Assembly: GCA_947381905.1 (NCBI GenBank)
Contig: CANCXL010000004.1
Span: forward strand, 1-64,000
Source of the DNA: an uncultured Clostridiaceae bacterium
GTDB taxonomy: Bacteria > Bacillota > Clostridia > TANB77 > CAG-465
Length of the DNA stretch: 64,000 bases
Reading direction: 5' to 3'
The position numbers and the translations under genes are program-made. Positions 8,101 through 16,070 of the stretch are shown piece by piece. How positions within the stretch are numbered: the stretch's first letter is position 1; every line of letters starts with the position of its first letter. The notes under the pieces were generated by a model. The model was not told where the DNA came from and made no database searches. It saw only the letters and a list, made by a program, of their open reading frames with translations.

Positions 8101-10080
8101 GTAGTAGAAAATAAACCATTAAAAGGAAAAGTTGAAGTAGTAAAACAAGGTGAAATGCTAACAGGATATAAGACAGAAAATGTTACTGCATTAAATGGAG
8201 AAACATATACAGTTACAAAACCAGTATATGAATATAAAGCACTAGAAGGTGTAGAATATACATTTACAGCAAAAGAAGATATAAAATCTCCAGATGGAGT
8301 AATATGGGAGGCAAAAGGAACAAAGCATGTAATTGAAACAAATGCAGAAGGCTATGCGGTAACAGAAGAACTATATTGTGGAACATATACAGTAACTGAA
8401 ACAAAAACACCAAAAGGATTTAAAACAGATACAAATATTCCAGACGTAGTAGTAACAAATACAGACAAAAATGAAAGAGTAAAAACAATTTCAAAAGAGT
8501 ATAAAAACCAAAAAATGCCAACACAAATAGATGTTGAAAAAGTACTTGCAGAAGATGAGTATGATTTAAGTGAGAATAAAGTTGGTGTAATACTTGGAAT
8601 ATATGCAAATGAAGAAATTAAAAACTACAATCAAGAAGAAATACTAATGAAAAAAGGAACATTACTTGATGTAGTAGAAGGAAGAATTGAAGCAGGAGAG
8701 AAAATGACACTTACATCAAATGTAAATTTACCAGAAGGAAAATACTATGTAAAAGAAATATACGTAGATTATCCATATACAGTAGATGTAAATGAAAAAG
8801 GATTTGAAGTAAGATTTGATAGTACAAATGTAGATAAAGTATTAGTTAGTGGAATAGTAATAAATAATGAGATAAACACAGTAGGAAGTTTAGGACTAAT
8901 AAAACTAAGTACATCATTATTTAAAGGAGATTTAAATAGTAAAGTTGGTGGCTTCTTATCAGATAAAGAAATAGAAGAAGAAGAACAAAAACTAAAAGAA
9001 TGGGTAAATAAAGAGTCATTTGATACAGTAGTAAAAGTATTAAGAGGCGAAGAAACACCATCAGATTTAGATATAGCAAGATATAGACTAGACGCTAAGT
9101 ATAAATTATCTGAAGCTACATATGAAATATATAAAGATAAAGAATTGACTAAACCATTAACTAAAAATGGACAAGAAATATCATTTACTACTGATTCTAA
9201 TGGTATTGGAAGAATAGAGAATTTACCAGTTGGAGAATATTATTTAAAAGAAACTAAAGCTCCTAAAATGCTATTTGAAGGAGAACAATTTGAGTACGAT
9301 AAAGAACTTGGAGAAATAAAAATAGAACTATCAATTATGGATACAGATAGAAATGTAGCAAGAGTACTATTTGATGATATTCCATTTGGTGTAACAGTAA
9401 ATAAAACAGATTTCTTTACAGGAGATGTAGTACCAAATTGTAGATTTGAAATAAGAGACAGTAAAGATGAGCTAGTAGTTGATGCAACAACAAATAACAA
9501 AGGAAAATTTGAAATGCCACTAGACTTGTTTACAGAAGGAGAAACTTATACATATACAGAACTAGATGCTCCAGAAGAATATGATATAGATACTACTCCA
9601 CATGAATTTACTCTTAAATTAGATGAAAATGGAAAACCAATTCCAGTAGAAGTAGAAAATATTAGAATCACAAAAGCGTTACAAGTAATAAAGAAAGATG
9701 CAGATACTGGTGAGCTATTGCCAGGATGTGTATTTACAATAGTAATGATTGACGAAGATGGAAATCCAAAAGTTGATCCAAGAACCGGAGAAATAATATA
9801 TATAGCACAAAATGAAGTAACAGATGAAAATGGTCAATGGTATAAAGAAGATGTACCTGTAGGAACATATAGATTTGAAGAAATTAAGGCACCAGAGGGA
9901 TATGAACTTGATGAAGATTTGACAGGATATACATTTACTATTAGTAAGAATTCTCCAGAGCTTACAATATTTGAAGTAACAAATACAGGAGATATAGCAG
10001 TAATTGCAATATCAGCAGTATTTATATTATCTGCAATTGGAATAATAGCAACAATACTAAAAAAGAAGAATATAAATTAA
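5143..10080 (+). CDS. Giant thioester-domain adhesin with about 11 Cna_B/SpaA-like repeats
   Basis: A 1645-residue surface protein. An N-terminal signal peptide (KKIKFLG, hydrophobic core, to about residue 30) precedes a TQXA-type thioester domain. FCVEP is the likely thioester Cys and VKQVVIWAL the matching Gln. Then come about 11 transthyretin-like Cna_B/SpaA units, each starting with a lysine strand (LLIEKKD, VRLRKYN, LVITKF, LQVIKKDADTGELLPG) and ending GxYxxxEIKAPxGY, the pattern that forms intramolecular isopeptide bonds. The C-terminus is VTNTGD, a hydrophobic segment and KKKN, a sorting-signal layout without the LP of LPxTG. ATG 5143 is chosen because GAGGTG (5131-5136) is its ribosome binding site and overlaps the in-frame GTG at 5134. 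Likely an elongated covalent adhesin or pilin. No sortase is in the window. Confidence 0.88.
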   Translation: MNKKIKFLGVFILVLILGIIIMPEDILAYTTASSNIGETNVLWLPWHPNTPNMWRRFYFEENNQTVFCVEPHVIYNSNQTYNSLGKYGGDIGKQISYIYDSALPVGTEEESRQVKQVVIWALNGDYDIYSLRNLPQNANNPYVEIAIAAYDAAKANFNGADITNQMSAHELTYNLEGNNWVSNWIYIKPGTAVWNNIGGLQRDGDNWRLVVDNNTLTGPVTAEIYSSMTTTRYNEADMWGGPNNFGNHGQNVVTTGGSYPDTASETASGSIVPVGNLLIEKKDNHENYKANAKFHVSGPGYEGDVVTNEYGQAWLNNIVIGDYVITELEAPNNMINQEEGKVCTVTVYAAQTITYTRVNPYQRGSVRLRKYNVENRDGNSGNASLKGAIYELYSGAEDIYEGPTLIYKANTRIKENIVTDENGDTEAVTNLPIGEYYYKEIKASPGFNINPDLIPVKIVYAGQDVGVAAEAYNEAPEKQMYNDLVITKFRGETANTQKSPISGAVFTARLDSDPTKEYISTVTDENGYCIIKDMPYGNYTIEETTVPAETMKCSNFKLFIQRDKSQGIYTLDEVEFVDKTNELDTVGKQWLDEDGNLIDEPKVMHIKIRKVDKDGWEGKEKVDFTQGDAVLQGAVYSIYEWDDTINNYSSEPIKNIEVNHKDEEGYWCAEQDNLIVGKKYMVKEKVKYTDTVNGKTYKYSFAEGYLVDETEFEFYQQPETQTTKRTYHTEVSKEEVERGRISLIKYDNQDLSSTESPAKGAILRLTLDKDNSVYYDVKIDEKGYGEFIDRNDADGSHASSITTCYGAKYYPYTIPYGRYTITEVKASDKNEHTSYYIQPVHREIEKQAQDIYNTILSDEPIKMRLKIVKKDADTKQNITNNPAIFQIYDCQNKEMMKFMTMEGEKDRLQTNEEGWFYTPQELLPGKYVLYEVDSPNAYYLDPKLKLPENEKDLGDTKIAGQEINLNEIIEAEVIDKNNPAEYVHTIVVENKPLKGKVEVVKQGEMLTGYKTENVTALNGETYTVTKPVYEYKALEGVEYTFTAKEDIKSPDGVIWEAKGTKHVIETNAEGYAVTEELYCGTYTVTETKTPKGFKTDTNIPDVVVTNTDKNERVKTISKEYKNQKMPTQIDVEKVLAEDEYDLSENKVGVILGIYANEEIKNYNQEEILMKKGTLLDVVEGRIEAGEKMTLTSNVNLPEGKYYVKEIYVDYPYTVDVNEKGFEVRFDSTNVDKVLVSGIVINNEINTVGSLGLIKLSTSLFKGDLNSKVGGFLSDKEIEEEEQKLKEWVNKESFDTVVKVLRGEETPSDLDIARYRLDAKYKLSEATYEIYKDKELTKPLTKNGQEISFTTDSNGIGRIENLPVGEYYLKETKAPKMLFEGEQFEYDKELGEIKIELSIMDTDRNVARVLFDDIPFGVTVNKTDFFTGDVVPNCRFEIRDSKDELVVDATTNNKGKFEMPLDLFTEGETYTYTELDAPEEYDIDTTPHEFTLKLDENGKPIPVEVENIRITKALQVIKKDADTGELLPGCVFTIVMIDEDGNPKVDPRTGEIIYIAQNEVTDENGQWYKEDVPVGTYRFEEIKAPEGYELDEDLTGYTFTISKNSPELTIFEVTNTGDIAVIAISAVFILSAIGIIATILKKKNIN

Positions 10081-10085
10081 TTTTT

Positions 10086-10126
10086 AAATATAGAGTTAGA
10101 GTTTAATCTCTGCTCTATATTTTTTT
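10086..10126 (+). terminator. Intrinsic terminator of the adhesin gene
   Basis: AAATATAGAG (10086-10095) and CTCTATATTT (10113-10122) form the stem, with a T-run to 10126. Confidence 0.75.
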
Positions 10127-10233
10127 CTTTAATTGTAAAATATTAGTGAAAATCTAATGTTTATTATTAATTAAGGTATATTTGTGATATACTATAAGAA
10201 GCAAGGCATGTTTTGCTTGCATAGGAGGTATTT

Positions 10234-11307
10234 ATGAGTAAAATTAAAGTTGCACAATATGGTTGTGGAAAGATGTCAGTATATACAATGAGATATGTAT
10301 ATGAAAAGGGTGCACAAATAGTTGCTGCATTTGACATTGATGAGAAAAAATTTGGAAATGACATTTCCACTATTATGGGAGGAGAAGAAAAAGGCGTAGT
10401 AATTAATAATGCCAAAAATGCTGAAGAAATATTAAAAGAGACTAAACCAGATATTTGTATTATAACTACAATGAGTTTACTTAGTGATGTATATGATGCG
10501 TTTGAAATTTGCGCAAGACTTGGAATTAATGCTATTTCTACTTGTGAGGAAGCTTTTTATCCAGAAAATTCTAATCCTACATTAACAGAAAAACTAGATA
10601 GAATAGCTAAAGAAACAGGATGTACACTAACTGGTGCGGGATATCAAGATGTATTTTGGGGAAATCTAATTACAGTTCTTGGTGGAGCTACACACAAAAT
10701 TACAAAAATAAAAGGAAGTTCAAGTTATAATGTAGAAGACTATGGCATAGCACTTGCTAGAGCTCATGGTTCTGGACTTACATTAGAACAGTTTGATAAA
10801 GAAGTTGCATCAGTAGATAAAGTAAGTGATACTGAACGTCAAGAAACAATAAATAAAGGAGAATATCTACCATCATATATGTGGAATGTTAATGGATGGC
10901 TTGCAGATAAAATGGGACTTACTATTACTCATCAAACACAAGTAACAGTACCTACTACATATAAAACAGATTTAGAGTCATCAACTTTAGGAATGACTGT
11001 AAAAGCAGGAGATGCTACAGGAATGTCTGCAGTAGTTACATCTCAAACAAAAGAAGGAATTATACTTGAGACTGAATGTATAGGTAAAGTATATGGACCA
11101 GATGAATGTGATAAAAATGAATGGACAATTTATGGAGAACCAGATACAACTGTTGTTATAACAAGACCATGTACAGTAGAACTTACTTGTGCAACTATTG
11201 TAAATAGAATACCAGATGTAATTAACGCAAAACCTGGATTTGTTCCGACATCTCAAATGCCAATACTTCAATATAGAACTAAATCATTAGAAGAATATTT
11301 AGATTAA
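10234..11307 (+). CDS. 2,4-diaminopentanoate dehydrogenase-like NAD(P)-dependent oxidoreductase
   Basis: A 357-residue protein with an N-terminal dihydrodipicolinate-reductase-type Rossmann fold (KIKVAQYGCGKMS, VAAFDIDEKKFG) and the motif GAGYQDVFWGNL, which resembles the 2,4-diaminopentanoate dehydrogenase (Ord) family of clostridial ornithine fermentation. That enzyme oxidatively deaminates 2,4-diaminopentanoate with NAD(P). Length fits the family (about 350). No other ornithine-pathway genes (aminomutase subunits, thiolase pair) lie nearby, so the substrate is uncertain and another amine dehydrogenase activity is possible. Ribosome binding site AGGAGG sits 7 bp before ATG. Monocistronic, closed by a strong terminator. 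Confidence 0.7.
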   Translation: MSKIKVAQYGCGKMSVYTMRYVYEKGAQIVAAFDIDEKKFGNDISTIMGGEEKGVVINNAKNAEEILKETKPDICIITTMSLLSDVYDAFEICARLGINAISTCEEAFYPENSNPTLTEKLDRIAKETGCTLTGAGYQDVFWGNLITVLGGATHKITKIKGSSSYNVEDYGIALARAHGSGLTLEQFDKEVASVDKVSDTERQETINKGEYLPSYMWNVNGWLADKMGLTITHQTQVTVPTTYKTDLESSTLGMTVKAGDATGMSAVVTSQTKEGIILETECIGKVYGPDECDKNEWTIYGEPDTTVVITRPCTVELTCATIVNRIPDVINAKPGFVPTSQMPILQYRTKSLEEYLD

Positions 11308-11319
11308 TAATAAGGAGTA

Positions 11320-11345
11320 AAGTACCCTTTTAGGGTACTTTTTCT
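11320..11345 (+). terminator. Intrinsic terminator after the dehydrogenase gene
   Basis: AAGTACCC (11320-11327) and GGGTACTT (11333-11340) form a tight stem with a TTTTAG-type loop and a T-run. Confidence 0.85.
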
Positions 11346-11404
11346 ATTGAAAATATTGTTTATATTTGCTATTATAGTAATATAAAATAATAGAGGTGAT
11401 ATTA

Positions 11405-12562
11405 ATGGAAGAACAATTTGTATTATTAACAGATGATTGTAGTAATTATGCAAGCGTTCAATCAAAAGATATATTAAGAGTAAGAGGTGGACTTAAAGCA
11501 GAATGTGAAGAAATAAAGTGGTATACGCCGCCTTCAAGATTCCCAGAGTATTATTCTAAATGGCAAGAATATGACAGATTAGATTTAACAGATGGTAAGC
11601 CAAATAATGATGAAGTTTTAGATGATGGAAGATATAATCCAGATGTTAGATATGTAATGTATAGCTCAATAAAGCCAACAACAGTAAGAGTAAGACCATC
11701 TCAAATAAAAGATGTTTTATCAAATGTATATGTTAATATAAAAACTCAAAATATTCCAGATACTATAGTAAGAACTGTAGTAGCAAGAGAGGTAGGAAAA
11801 AAATTAAATAATCCAAATATTAAATATGTAATATGTGAAATAGATGATATAAGTGATGTTATAGCACTTGAGGATATATTTTCTGTATCAGATGCTATTG
11901 ATCCAATTGAACATGATATATTAAAAAATGAAATAAAGCTATACATTTTTGATCCACATATGATATATCATGCAACAGAAGAGAAAAAACATAAAGCATA
12001 TATGGATATAAAAATGAGAGTTGAAAATGGATTTTATAAAAAGAAACTAAATTTTTTAGATATGCTTAGATGGGATAAAACTCTAGAGCCTAAATGTAGA
12101 GATTCATATTTAAGATGTGGTGTTATACCAAAAGAAAATGAAACATCAGAGCAGTGCTATGATAGAATTAAATCGTATGTTGAACAAACTTATAGAGATT
12201 TTGAAAGATACAAAGATGACTATGAGGGATTTAAGTTTAATATTTTCAAAAAACTTACAAAATCAGTGTCTCCTGAAAGGCATGAATGGGATGAAAGATA
12301 TAACGATGAGGCAATAACTGAATCTCTAGTTCAAGGATATGTTAGATTCTTTAGTGGGCTTTATATATCTTCAGATGCTGAAAGAAAAATAGTAGAAGAA
12401 GCAGATAAAAGAAGGAGATACAGATACAATAGAAGCTTTCAAGTTACAACTCTTGCAATATTTAATTCTGATTGTCTAGAACTTGAAAAGATCATAGATG
12501 TAGAGGAGATAAGACTAAAAAACATAGAAGCTAAAAAAAGAAGAGAAGAAAATGTTAGATAG
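11405..12562 (+). CDS. Conserved-looking hypothetical protein, 385 aa
   Basis: I do not recognise this protein. It is soluble, with no signal peptide or membrane segment. It is rich in charged and aromatic residues, with an N-terminal part containing paired motifs (WYTPPSRFPEYYSKWQEY) and a strongly charged C-terminal helix (ADKRRRYRYNR, then EEIRLKNIEAKKRREE). Cysteines (ECEEIKW, KCRDSYLRCG, SEQCYD) are scattered without a clear metal motif. ATG 11405 is chosen because GAGGTG is its ribosome binding site and overlaps the upstream in-frame GTG at 11396. It is 10 bp from the C39-like gene and likely forms an operon with it. Confidence 0.7.
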   Translation: MEEQFVLLTDDCSNYASVQSKDILRVRGGLKAECEEIKWYTPPSRFPEYYSKWQEYDRLDLTDGKPNNDEVLDDGRYNPDVRYVMYSSIKPTTVRVRPSQIKDVLSNVYVNIKTQNIPDTIVRTVVAREVGKKLNNPNIKYVICEIDDISDVIALEDIFSVSDAIDPIEHDILKNEIKLYIFDPHMIYHATEEKKHKAYMDIKMRVENGFYKKKLNFLDMLRWDKTLEPKCRDSYLRCGVIPKENETSEQCYDRIKSYVEQTYRDFERYKDDYEGFKFNIFKKLTKSVSPERHEWDERYNDEAITESLVQGYVRFFSGLYISSDAERKIVEEADKRRRYRYNRSFQVTTLAIFNSDCLELEKIIDVEEIRLKNIEAKKRREENVR

Positions 12563-12572
12563 GAGAAATAGT

Positions 12573-13193
12573 ATGGAATATAATCAAATAGACTATGGTA
12601 ATATGAAATCGCCACTTTCATATCAGATAAGCGAATATGATTGTGGACAAGCAACTTTATTAAATGCTATTAGATTTTTATTTAAAAGAGGAGAAATTCC
12701 TCCAATAATTTTAAAATATATTACACAATATACTTTAGATACTATTACTAATGAGGGTCAAATAGGAAAGCATGGAACATCTCCATATGCTATAGAGTAT
12801 TTAGCAAACCTTATAAATTCAACAAATTATATTGACCTTAAAGCAAAAGTTTTAAAGGGTGCAGATGTAAGCATTAATAACATAGACTTACTTAATTGTA
12901 TTTGTAATTATAATGGGGTTGCGATTCTTAGAGTTTGGTCAGATTGTGAACACTATATATTATGTACAGGCTGTAAAGAAAAAAGTGTATATATTTTTGA
13001 CCCATATTATCTTGATGATAGGGCATACGATGATGATACAGAGGTTATTATGATAAATAACAAGCCTTTTGAATATAATAGGATAGTCTCAAAAAAAAGA
13101 ATAGAAGAAAACTCAAAAAATGATTATGCATTAGTTAAAAATGATGAAAGTAAAATATTACTTTTATATAGAGAAAATAAAAACGAAGAGTAA
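12573..13193 (+). CDS. C39-like papain-fold cysteine peptidase
   Basis: A 206-residue protein resembling the stand-alone bacteriocin-peptidase-like (C39-like) group. It has YDCGQATLLNAIRFLF with likely catalytic C24, then CEHYILCTG with H127 and IFDPYY with D143, giving a Cys-His-Asp set in the expected order and spacing. There is no transporter domain and no signal peptide, so it would act in the cytosol. The ATG at 12573 has AGGAG at 12561-12565; the earlier in-frame ATG at 12552 lies inside the upstream gene and has no such site. The upstream 385-aa protein could be its substrate, partner or regulator (inference). Confidence 0.7.
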   Translation: MEYNQIDYGNMKSPLSYQISEYDCGQATLLNAIRFLFKRGEIPPIILKYITQYTLDTITNEGQIGKHGTSPYAIEYLANLINSTNYIDLKAKVLKGADVSINNIDLLNCICNYNGVAILRVWSDCEHYILCTGCKEKSVYIFDPYYLDDRAYDDDTEVIMINNKPFEYNRIVSKKRIEENSKNDYALVKNDESKILLLYRENKNEE

Positions 13194-13207
13194 AAACTCT
13201 TCGTTTT
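13180..13207. terminator. Bidirectional terminator between convergent genes
   Basis: AAAACGAAGAG (13180-13190) and CTCTTCGTTTT (13197-13207) form an 11-bp stem. T-rich sequence follows on both strands. It overlaps the 3' end of the C39-like gene and touches the end of the reverse-strand gene. Confidence 0.8.
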
Positions 13208-13208
13208 G

Positions 13209-14039
13209 TTATATTTCTTCGTAAAGTGCTTCTATAGAATATATTTTGTTTTCGCTTTGTATTTTTTCTTTAAGTTTTTGTATATTTTTATCTATTTTCT
13301 CTAACATAGAATAATAGTCGTTTTTAATAGATTCACTATACATATTTCTTGCAACTTCGTTTTCAAATGAAGTGATTATATATGCAAAATTGTTAGAAAC
13401 TATTGCATTGTTGCCTTTGATCTGTACCATAACATTTTGATATGGAGATAAATTACTCTCTATATCATCAAAAAGATAAAGCATACTATAGTTTGAATTT
13501 GCACAATTATCATAAATATGGTCAAATCTATTATAGAAGTTATTTAGTTTGGTAAGAGAAGTGTCACATTCTAAATATTTGCTTGCAATTTCATCTGAAG
13601 ATTTGTACTTAGATTGAACACTTATATCGTTTATTAGTCTAAAAAAGTTTTTTGCAGATATATTCTTAAACAATCTAAATGAAAAATCATGTTCTGCAGA
13701 TTTTCCAAACTTAATATCTTCTTTAGAAATAGGAGATTTATTGCTTTTAGTTTTTTTATTACCATCATCTGGCTTTAAAGCTATTAGTGCTTTAGCTAGA
13801 GATTCTAGTGCAAGAACACTTATATTAACATCGAAATTTAATGGTTCTTCTAAATCTTCTTCAAATAAACTAAAAATAAAAAATAATGAAGAGTATCTTG
13901 GTAGTGAGACTTTAGAAGATAAATCTCTTCCTACAAGAACTACTTTCTCTTTACCAGTAGCTAAATATTCAATATTTGCTGAATCTTTTACAGCTTCCTT
14001 TACATTGTTTTTTGTTTGTACATTAAATAAATTTTTCAT
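13209..14039 (-). CDS. Hypothetical protein, 276 aa
   Basis: Not recognised. The protein has no signal peptide or clear membrane helix. The N-terminal part (about 1-95) holds a beta-rich segment (EYLATGKEKVVLVGRDLSSK, YSSLFFIFSLFEED). A lysine/serine-rich linker follows (NKKTKSNKSPISKED), and then a helical region that ends in a coiled coil (MLEKIDKNIQKLKEKIQSE). ATG 14039 is preferred because AGGAGG lies 9 bp upstream on this strand; the codon at 14045 is TTG. It is transcribed convergently with the C39-like gene and divergently from rlmI. Confidence 0.65.
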   Translation of the reverse strand: MKNLFNVQTKNNVKEAVKDSANIEYLATGKEKVVLVGRDLSSKVSLPRYSSLFFIFSLFEEDLEEPLNFDVNISVLALESLAKALIALKPDDGNKKTKSNKSPISKEDIKFGKSAEHDFSFRLFKNISAKNFFRLINDISVQSKYKSSDEIASKYLECDTSLTKLNNFYNRFDHIYDNCANSNYSMLYLFDDIESNLSPYQNVMVQIKGNNAIVSNNFAYIITSFENEVARNMYSESIKNDYYSMLEKIDKNIQKLKEKIQSENKIYSIEALYEEI

Positions 14040-14165
14040 ATACAAATTCCTCCTTCAATTTATTAAAATTAAAATATATTTGTTATTCCTATTACGAATA
14101 ACTATGAAAAGTATTTTAAGTGAGACTATATTATATCACACTTTACATAAGTTTACAAGGCTTTC

Positions 14166-14194
14166 TTTACATTTTAGTCATTAAATGATATAAT
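14166..14194 (+). promoter_or_regulatory. Promoter of rlmI
   Basis: TTTACA (14166-14171), 17-bp spacer, TATAAT (14189-14194), about 27 bp before the start codon. Confidence 0.7.
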
Positions 14195-14220
14195 ACGTAA
14201 GTATTTGAAAGGATAAAAAT

Positions 14221-15444
14221 ATGAAAACAGATAGAAAATATACAAAAGTAACTATAGATGAGAAAGGTAGAAAACAACAAGAAGAAGGTCATCCTTGGGT
14301 ATATGATAATGAAGTTGTTAGAATAGATGGAGACTATGAAAATGGAGATATAGTAGATGTAATATCTCAAAAGGGAAAGTATTTAGGTTCTGGGTTTATT
14401 AATAATAATTCTAAAATAATAGTTAGAATTATATCTCGTAATGCAAACGATACTTTTGATAATGATTTTTTTGAAAGAAGATTAAAATATGCATGGGAAT
14501 ATAGAAAAACAGTTATGGGACAAGAAGATAAGAAATGTTGTAGAATAATATTTGGAGAAGCAGATGAGTTCCCAGGTCTTACAATAGATAGATTTAATGA
14601 TATCTTAGTAGCACAGGTTTTATCTTTAGGAATAGAAGTAAGAAAAGACATAATATTTAATGCTATATATAAAATATTAGTAGAAGATGGTGAAAAAATA
14701 TCTGGACTATACGAGAGAAATGATGTTGAAATTAGAAAACTTGAAGGGTTAGAAGAGTATAAAGGATATTATAGATTAAATGGAGTTGAAGTTCCAAAAC
14801 ATACTATAACAGAAATAGTAGAAAATGGAATAAAATATAAAGTGGATGTTGAAAATGGTCAAAAAACAGGTTTCTTCTTAGATCAAAAATATAACAGACT
14901 AGCAATATCTAAAATTGCTAAAGGAAAGAGAGTATTAGATTGTTTTACTCATACTGGTTCTTTTGCATTAAATGCTGCAAAAGGGGGAGCAAAACATGTT
15001 CATGCAGTAGATATATCTGATACTGCAATAGAGATGGCAAAAGAAAATGCAAAATTAAATGGATTAGAAGACACAATGACTTTTGAAGCAATAAATGTAT
15101 TTGATCTCTTACCACAAATAAAATCTAATGATTATGATTTTATTATACTTGATCCTCCAGCATTTACTAAATCTAGAAAAACAATAGAAAATGCTAAAAA
15201 AGGTTATAAACAAATAAATTATAGGGCAATGAAGGCACTTCCAAGAGGAGGATATCTTGCCACATGTTCATGCTCACATTTTATGGATGAAGAGAGATTT
15301 ATTAAAATGCTAAAAGACGCAGCAAAAGACGCAGGAGTAAGACTTAGACAGATAGAAAAAAGACAACAATCTCCAGATCATCCAATACTTTTAAATGTTG
15401 GAGAGACAGATTACTTAAAGTTCTTTATTTTTCAAATTGTATAA
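14221..15444 (+). CDS. rlmI: Class I SAM-dependent rRNA methyltransferase, RlmI family
   Basis: A 407-residue protein close in length to RlmI (about 396), which methylates a cytosine C5 in 23S rRNA. The N-terminal PUA domain (about 1-80; GHPWVYDNEVVRIDGDYENG) is followed by an alpha/beta domain and a Rossmann methyltransferase. The latter has GFFLDQKYNR, VLDCFTHTGSFALNAAKGGA, the SAM-binding acidic residue in VHAVDIS, the catalytic-loop DPPAFTKS and CSCSHFM with the nucleophile cysteine region. It is monocistronic with its own promoter. The exact target nucleotide cannot be told from sequence. Confidence 0.88.
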   Translation: MKTDRKYTKVTIDEKGRKQQEEGHPWVYDNEVVRIDGDYENGDIVDVISQKGKYLGSGFINNNSKIIVRIISRNANDTFDNDFFERRLKYAWEYRKTVMGQEDKKCCRIIFGEADEFPGLTIDRFNDILVAQVLSLGIEVRKDIIFNAIYKILVEDGEKISGLYERNDVEIRKLEGLEEYKGYYRLNGVEVPKHTITEIVENGIKYKVDVENGQKTGFFLDQKYNRLAISKIAKGKRVLDCFTHTGSFALNAAKGGAKHVHAVDISDTAIEMAKENAKLNGLEDTMTFEAINVFDLLPQIKSNDYDFIILDPPAFTKSRKTIENAKKGYKQINYRAMKALPRGGYLATCSCSHFMDEERFIKMLKDAAKDAGVRLRQIEKRQQSPDHPILLNVGETDYLKFFIFQIV

Positions 15445-15450
15445 AATAAA

Positions 15451-15479
15451 AAGGAGTAGAAAATTTTTTTCTACTCCTT
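15451..15479 (-). terminator. Terminator for the reverse-strand membrane protein
   Basis: AAGGAGTAGAAAA (15451-15463) and TTTTCTACTCCTT (15467-15479). On the reverse strand the stem is followed by TTTTTATTTTAT, so it ends the gene at 15471-15947. It may also serve rlmI, but lacks a T-run on that side. Confidence 0.7.
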
Positions 15480-15947
15480 AATAGTATTAGTTACTAATTT
15501 ATAACTTATTGAGTTATTCTTTTTATCTTTTCCAAGTTTATATGAATATATTTTTTCACTTAAATTTTCTTTATTTTTTAAGCTAATATTTAGTGTAAGT
15601 GTCTTTAAATCAAATTCATTACTAAGTATAAAATTTAAAGATTCTGAATTGTTTTCTGTAATAAATTTTCCTTTTAAACTTTCGTTAATTTTTGTTTCAT
15701 TGCTTATTACATAATGACCATATGTAATAAAATTAATGTATATTGAAGTATCTTTAGTTAAATTCGTAGGTGCATTAACTTCTTCATTAAGTATTTGAGA
15801 ATATAAATCGCATACTAAAGCGATTTGTCTTGAGTCGTCTGAAATAAATCCTAAAGTATTATTTTTATTAGATAAATTAATAACGAATATAAAAATCGTT
15901 AAAATAACAATAGACAAAGCTATTATAACCAAATTTCTTTTTCTCAT
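15471..15947 (-). CDS. Small single-pass membrane protein of unknown function
   Basis: A 158-residue protein with a basic N-terminus (MRKRN), one transmembrane segment (about 5-25) and an extracellular, beta-looking domain (FITYGHYVISNETKINESL, LKTLTLNISLKNKENL). It lacks a lipobox, so it is probably an N-terminally anchored exported protein. ATG 15947 follows GAGGTG on the reverse strand; the GTG at the ORF start is part of that ribosome binding site. No family recognised. It faces away from the next operon. Confidence 0.65.
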   Translation of the reverse strand: MRKRNLVIIALSIVILTIFIFVINLSNKNNTLGFISDDSRQIALVCDLYSQILNEEVNAPTNLTKDTSIYINFITYGHYVISNETKINESLKGKFITENNSESLNFILSNEFDLKTLTLNISLKNKENLSEKIYSYKLGKDKKNNSISYKLVTNTIKE

Positions 15948-16017
15948 ATACAACACCTCTTAAAAAAATTATAGCATTAAGAAAAAAATTAAACAATATT
16001 TTTTGTTAAAAATACCC

Positions 16018-16046
16018 TTTTCATTTTACATGCTTTATAGTATAAT
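16018..16046 (+). promoter_or_regulatory. Promoter of the gltD-like/birA/tetR unit
   Basis: TTTTCA (16018-16023), 17-bp spacer, TATAAT (16041-16046). The ribosome binding site AAGGGAG follows closely before ATG 16071. Confidence 0.6.
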
Positions 16047-16070
16047 GCAAAAAAAGGGAGAAAAAAATAT

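Noticed and set aside
13741-14184. A 147-codon forward-strand open frame
   Set aside because: It lies antisense to the 276-aa reverse gene, has no ribosome binding site, and its translation is serine-rich in the way typical of antisense frames in this genome.
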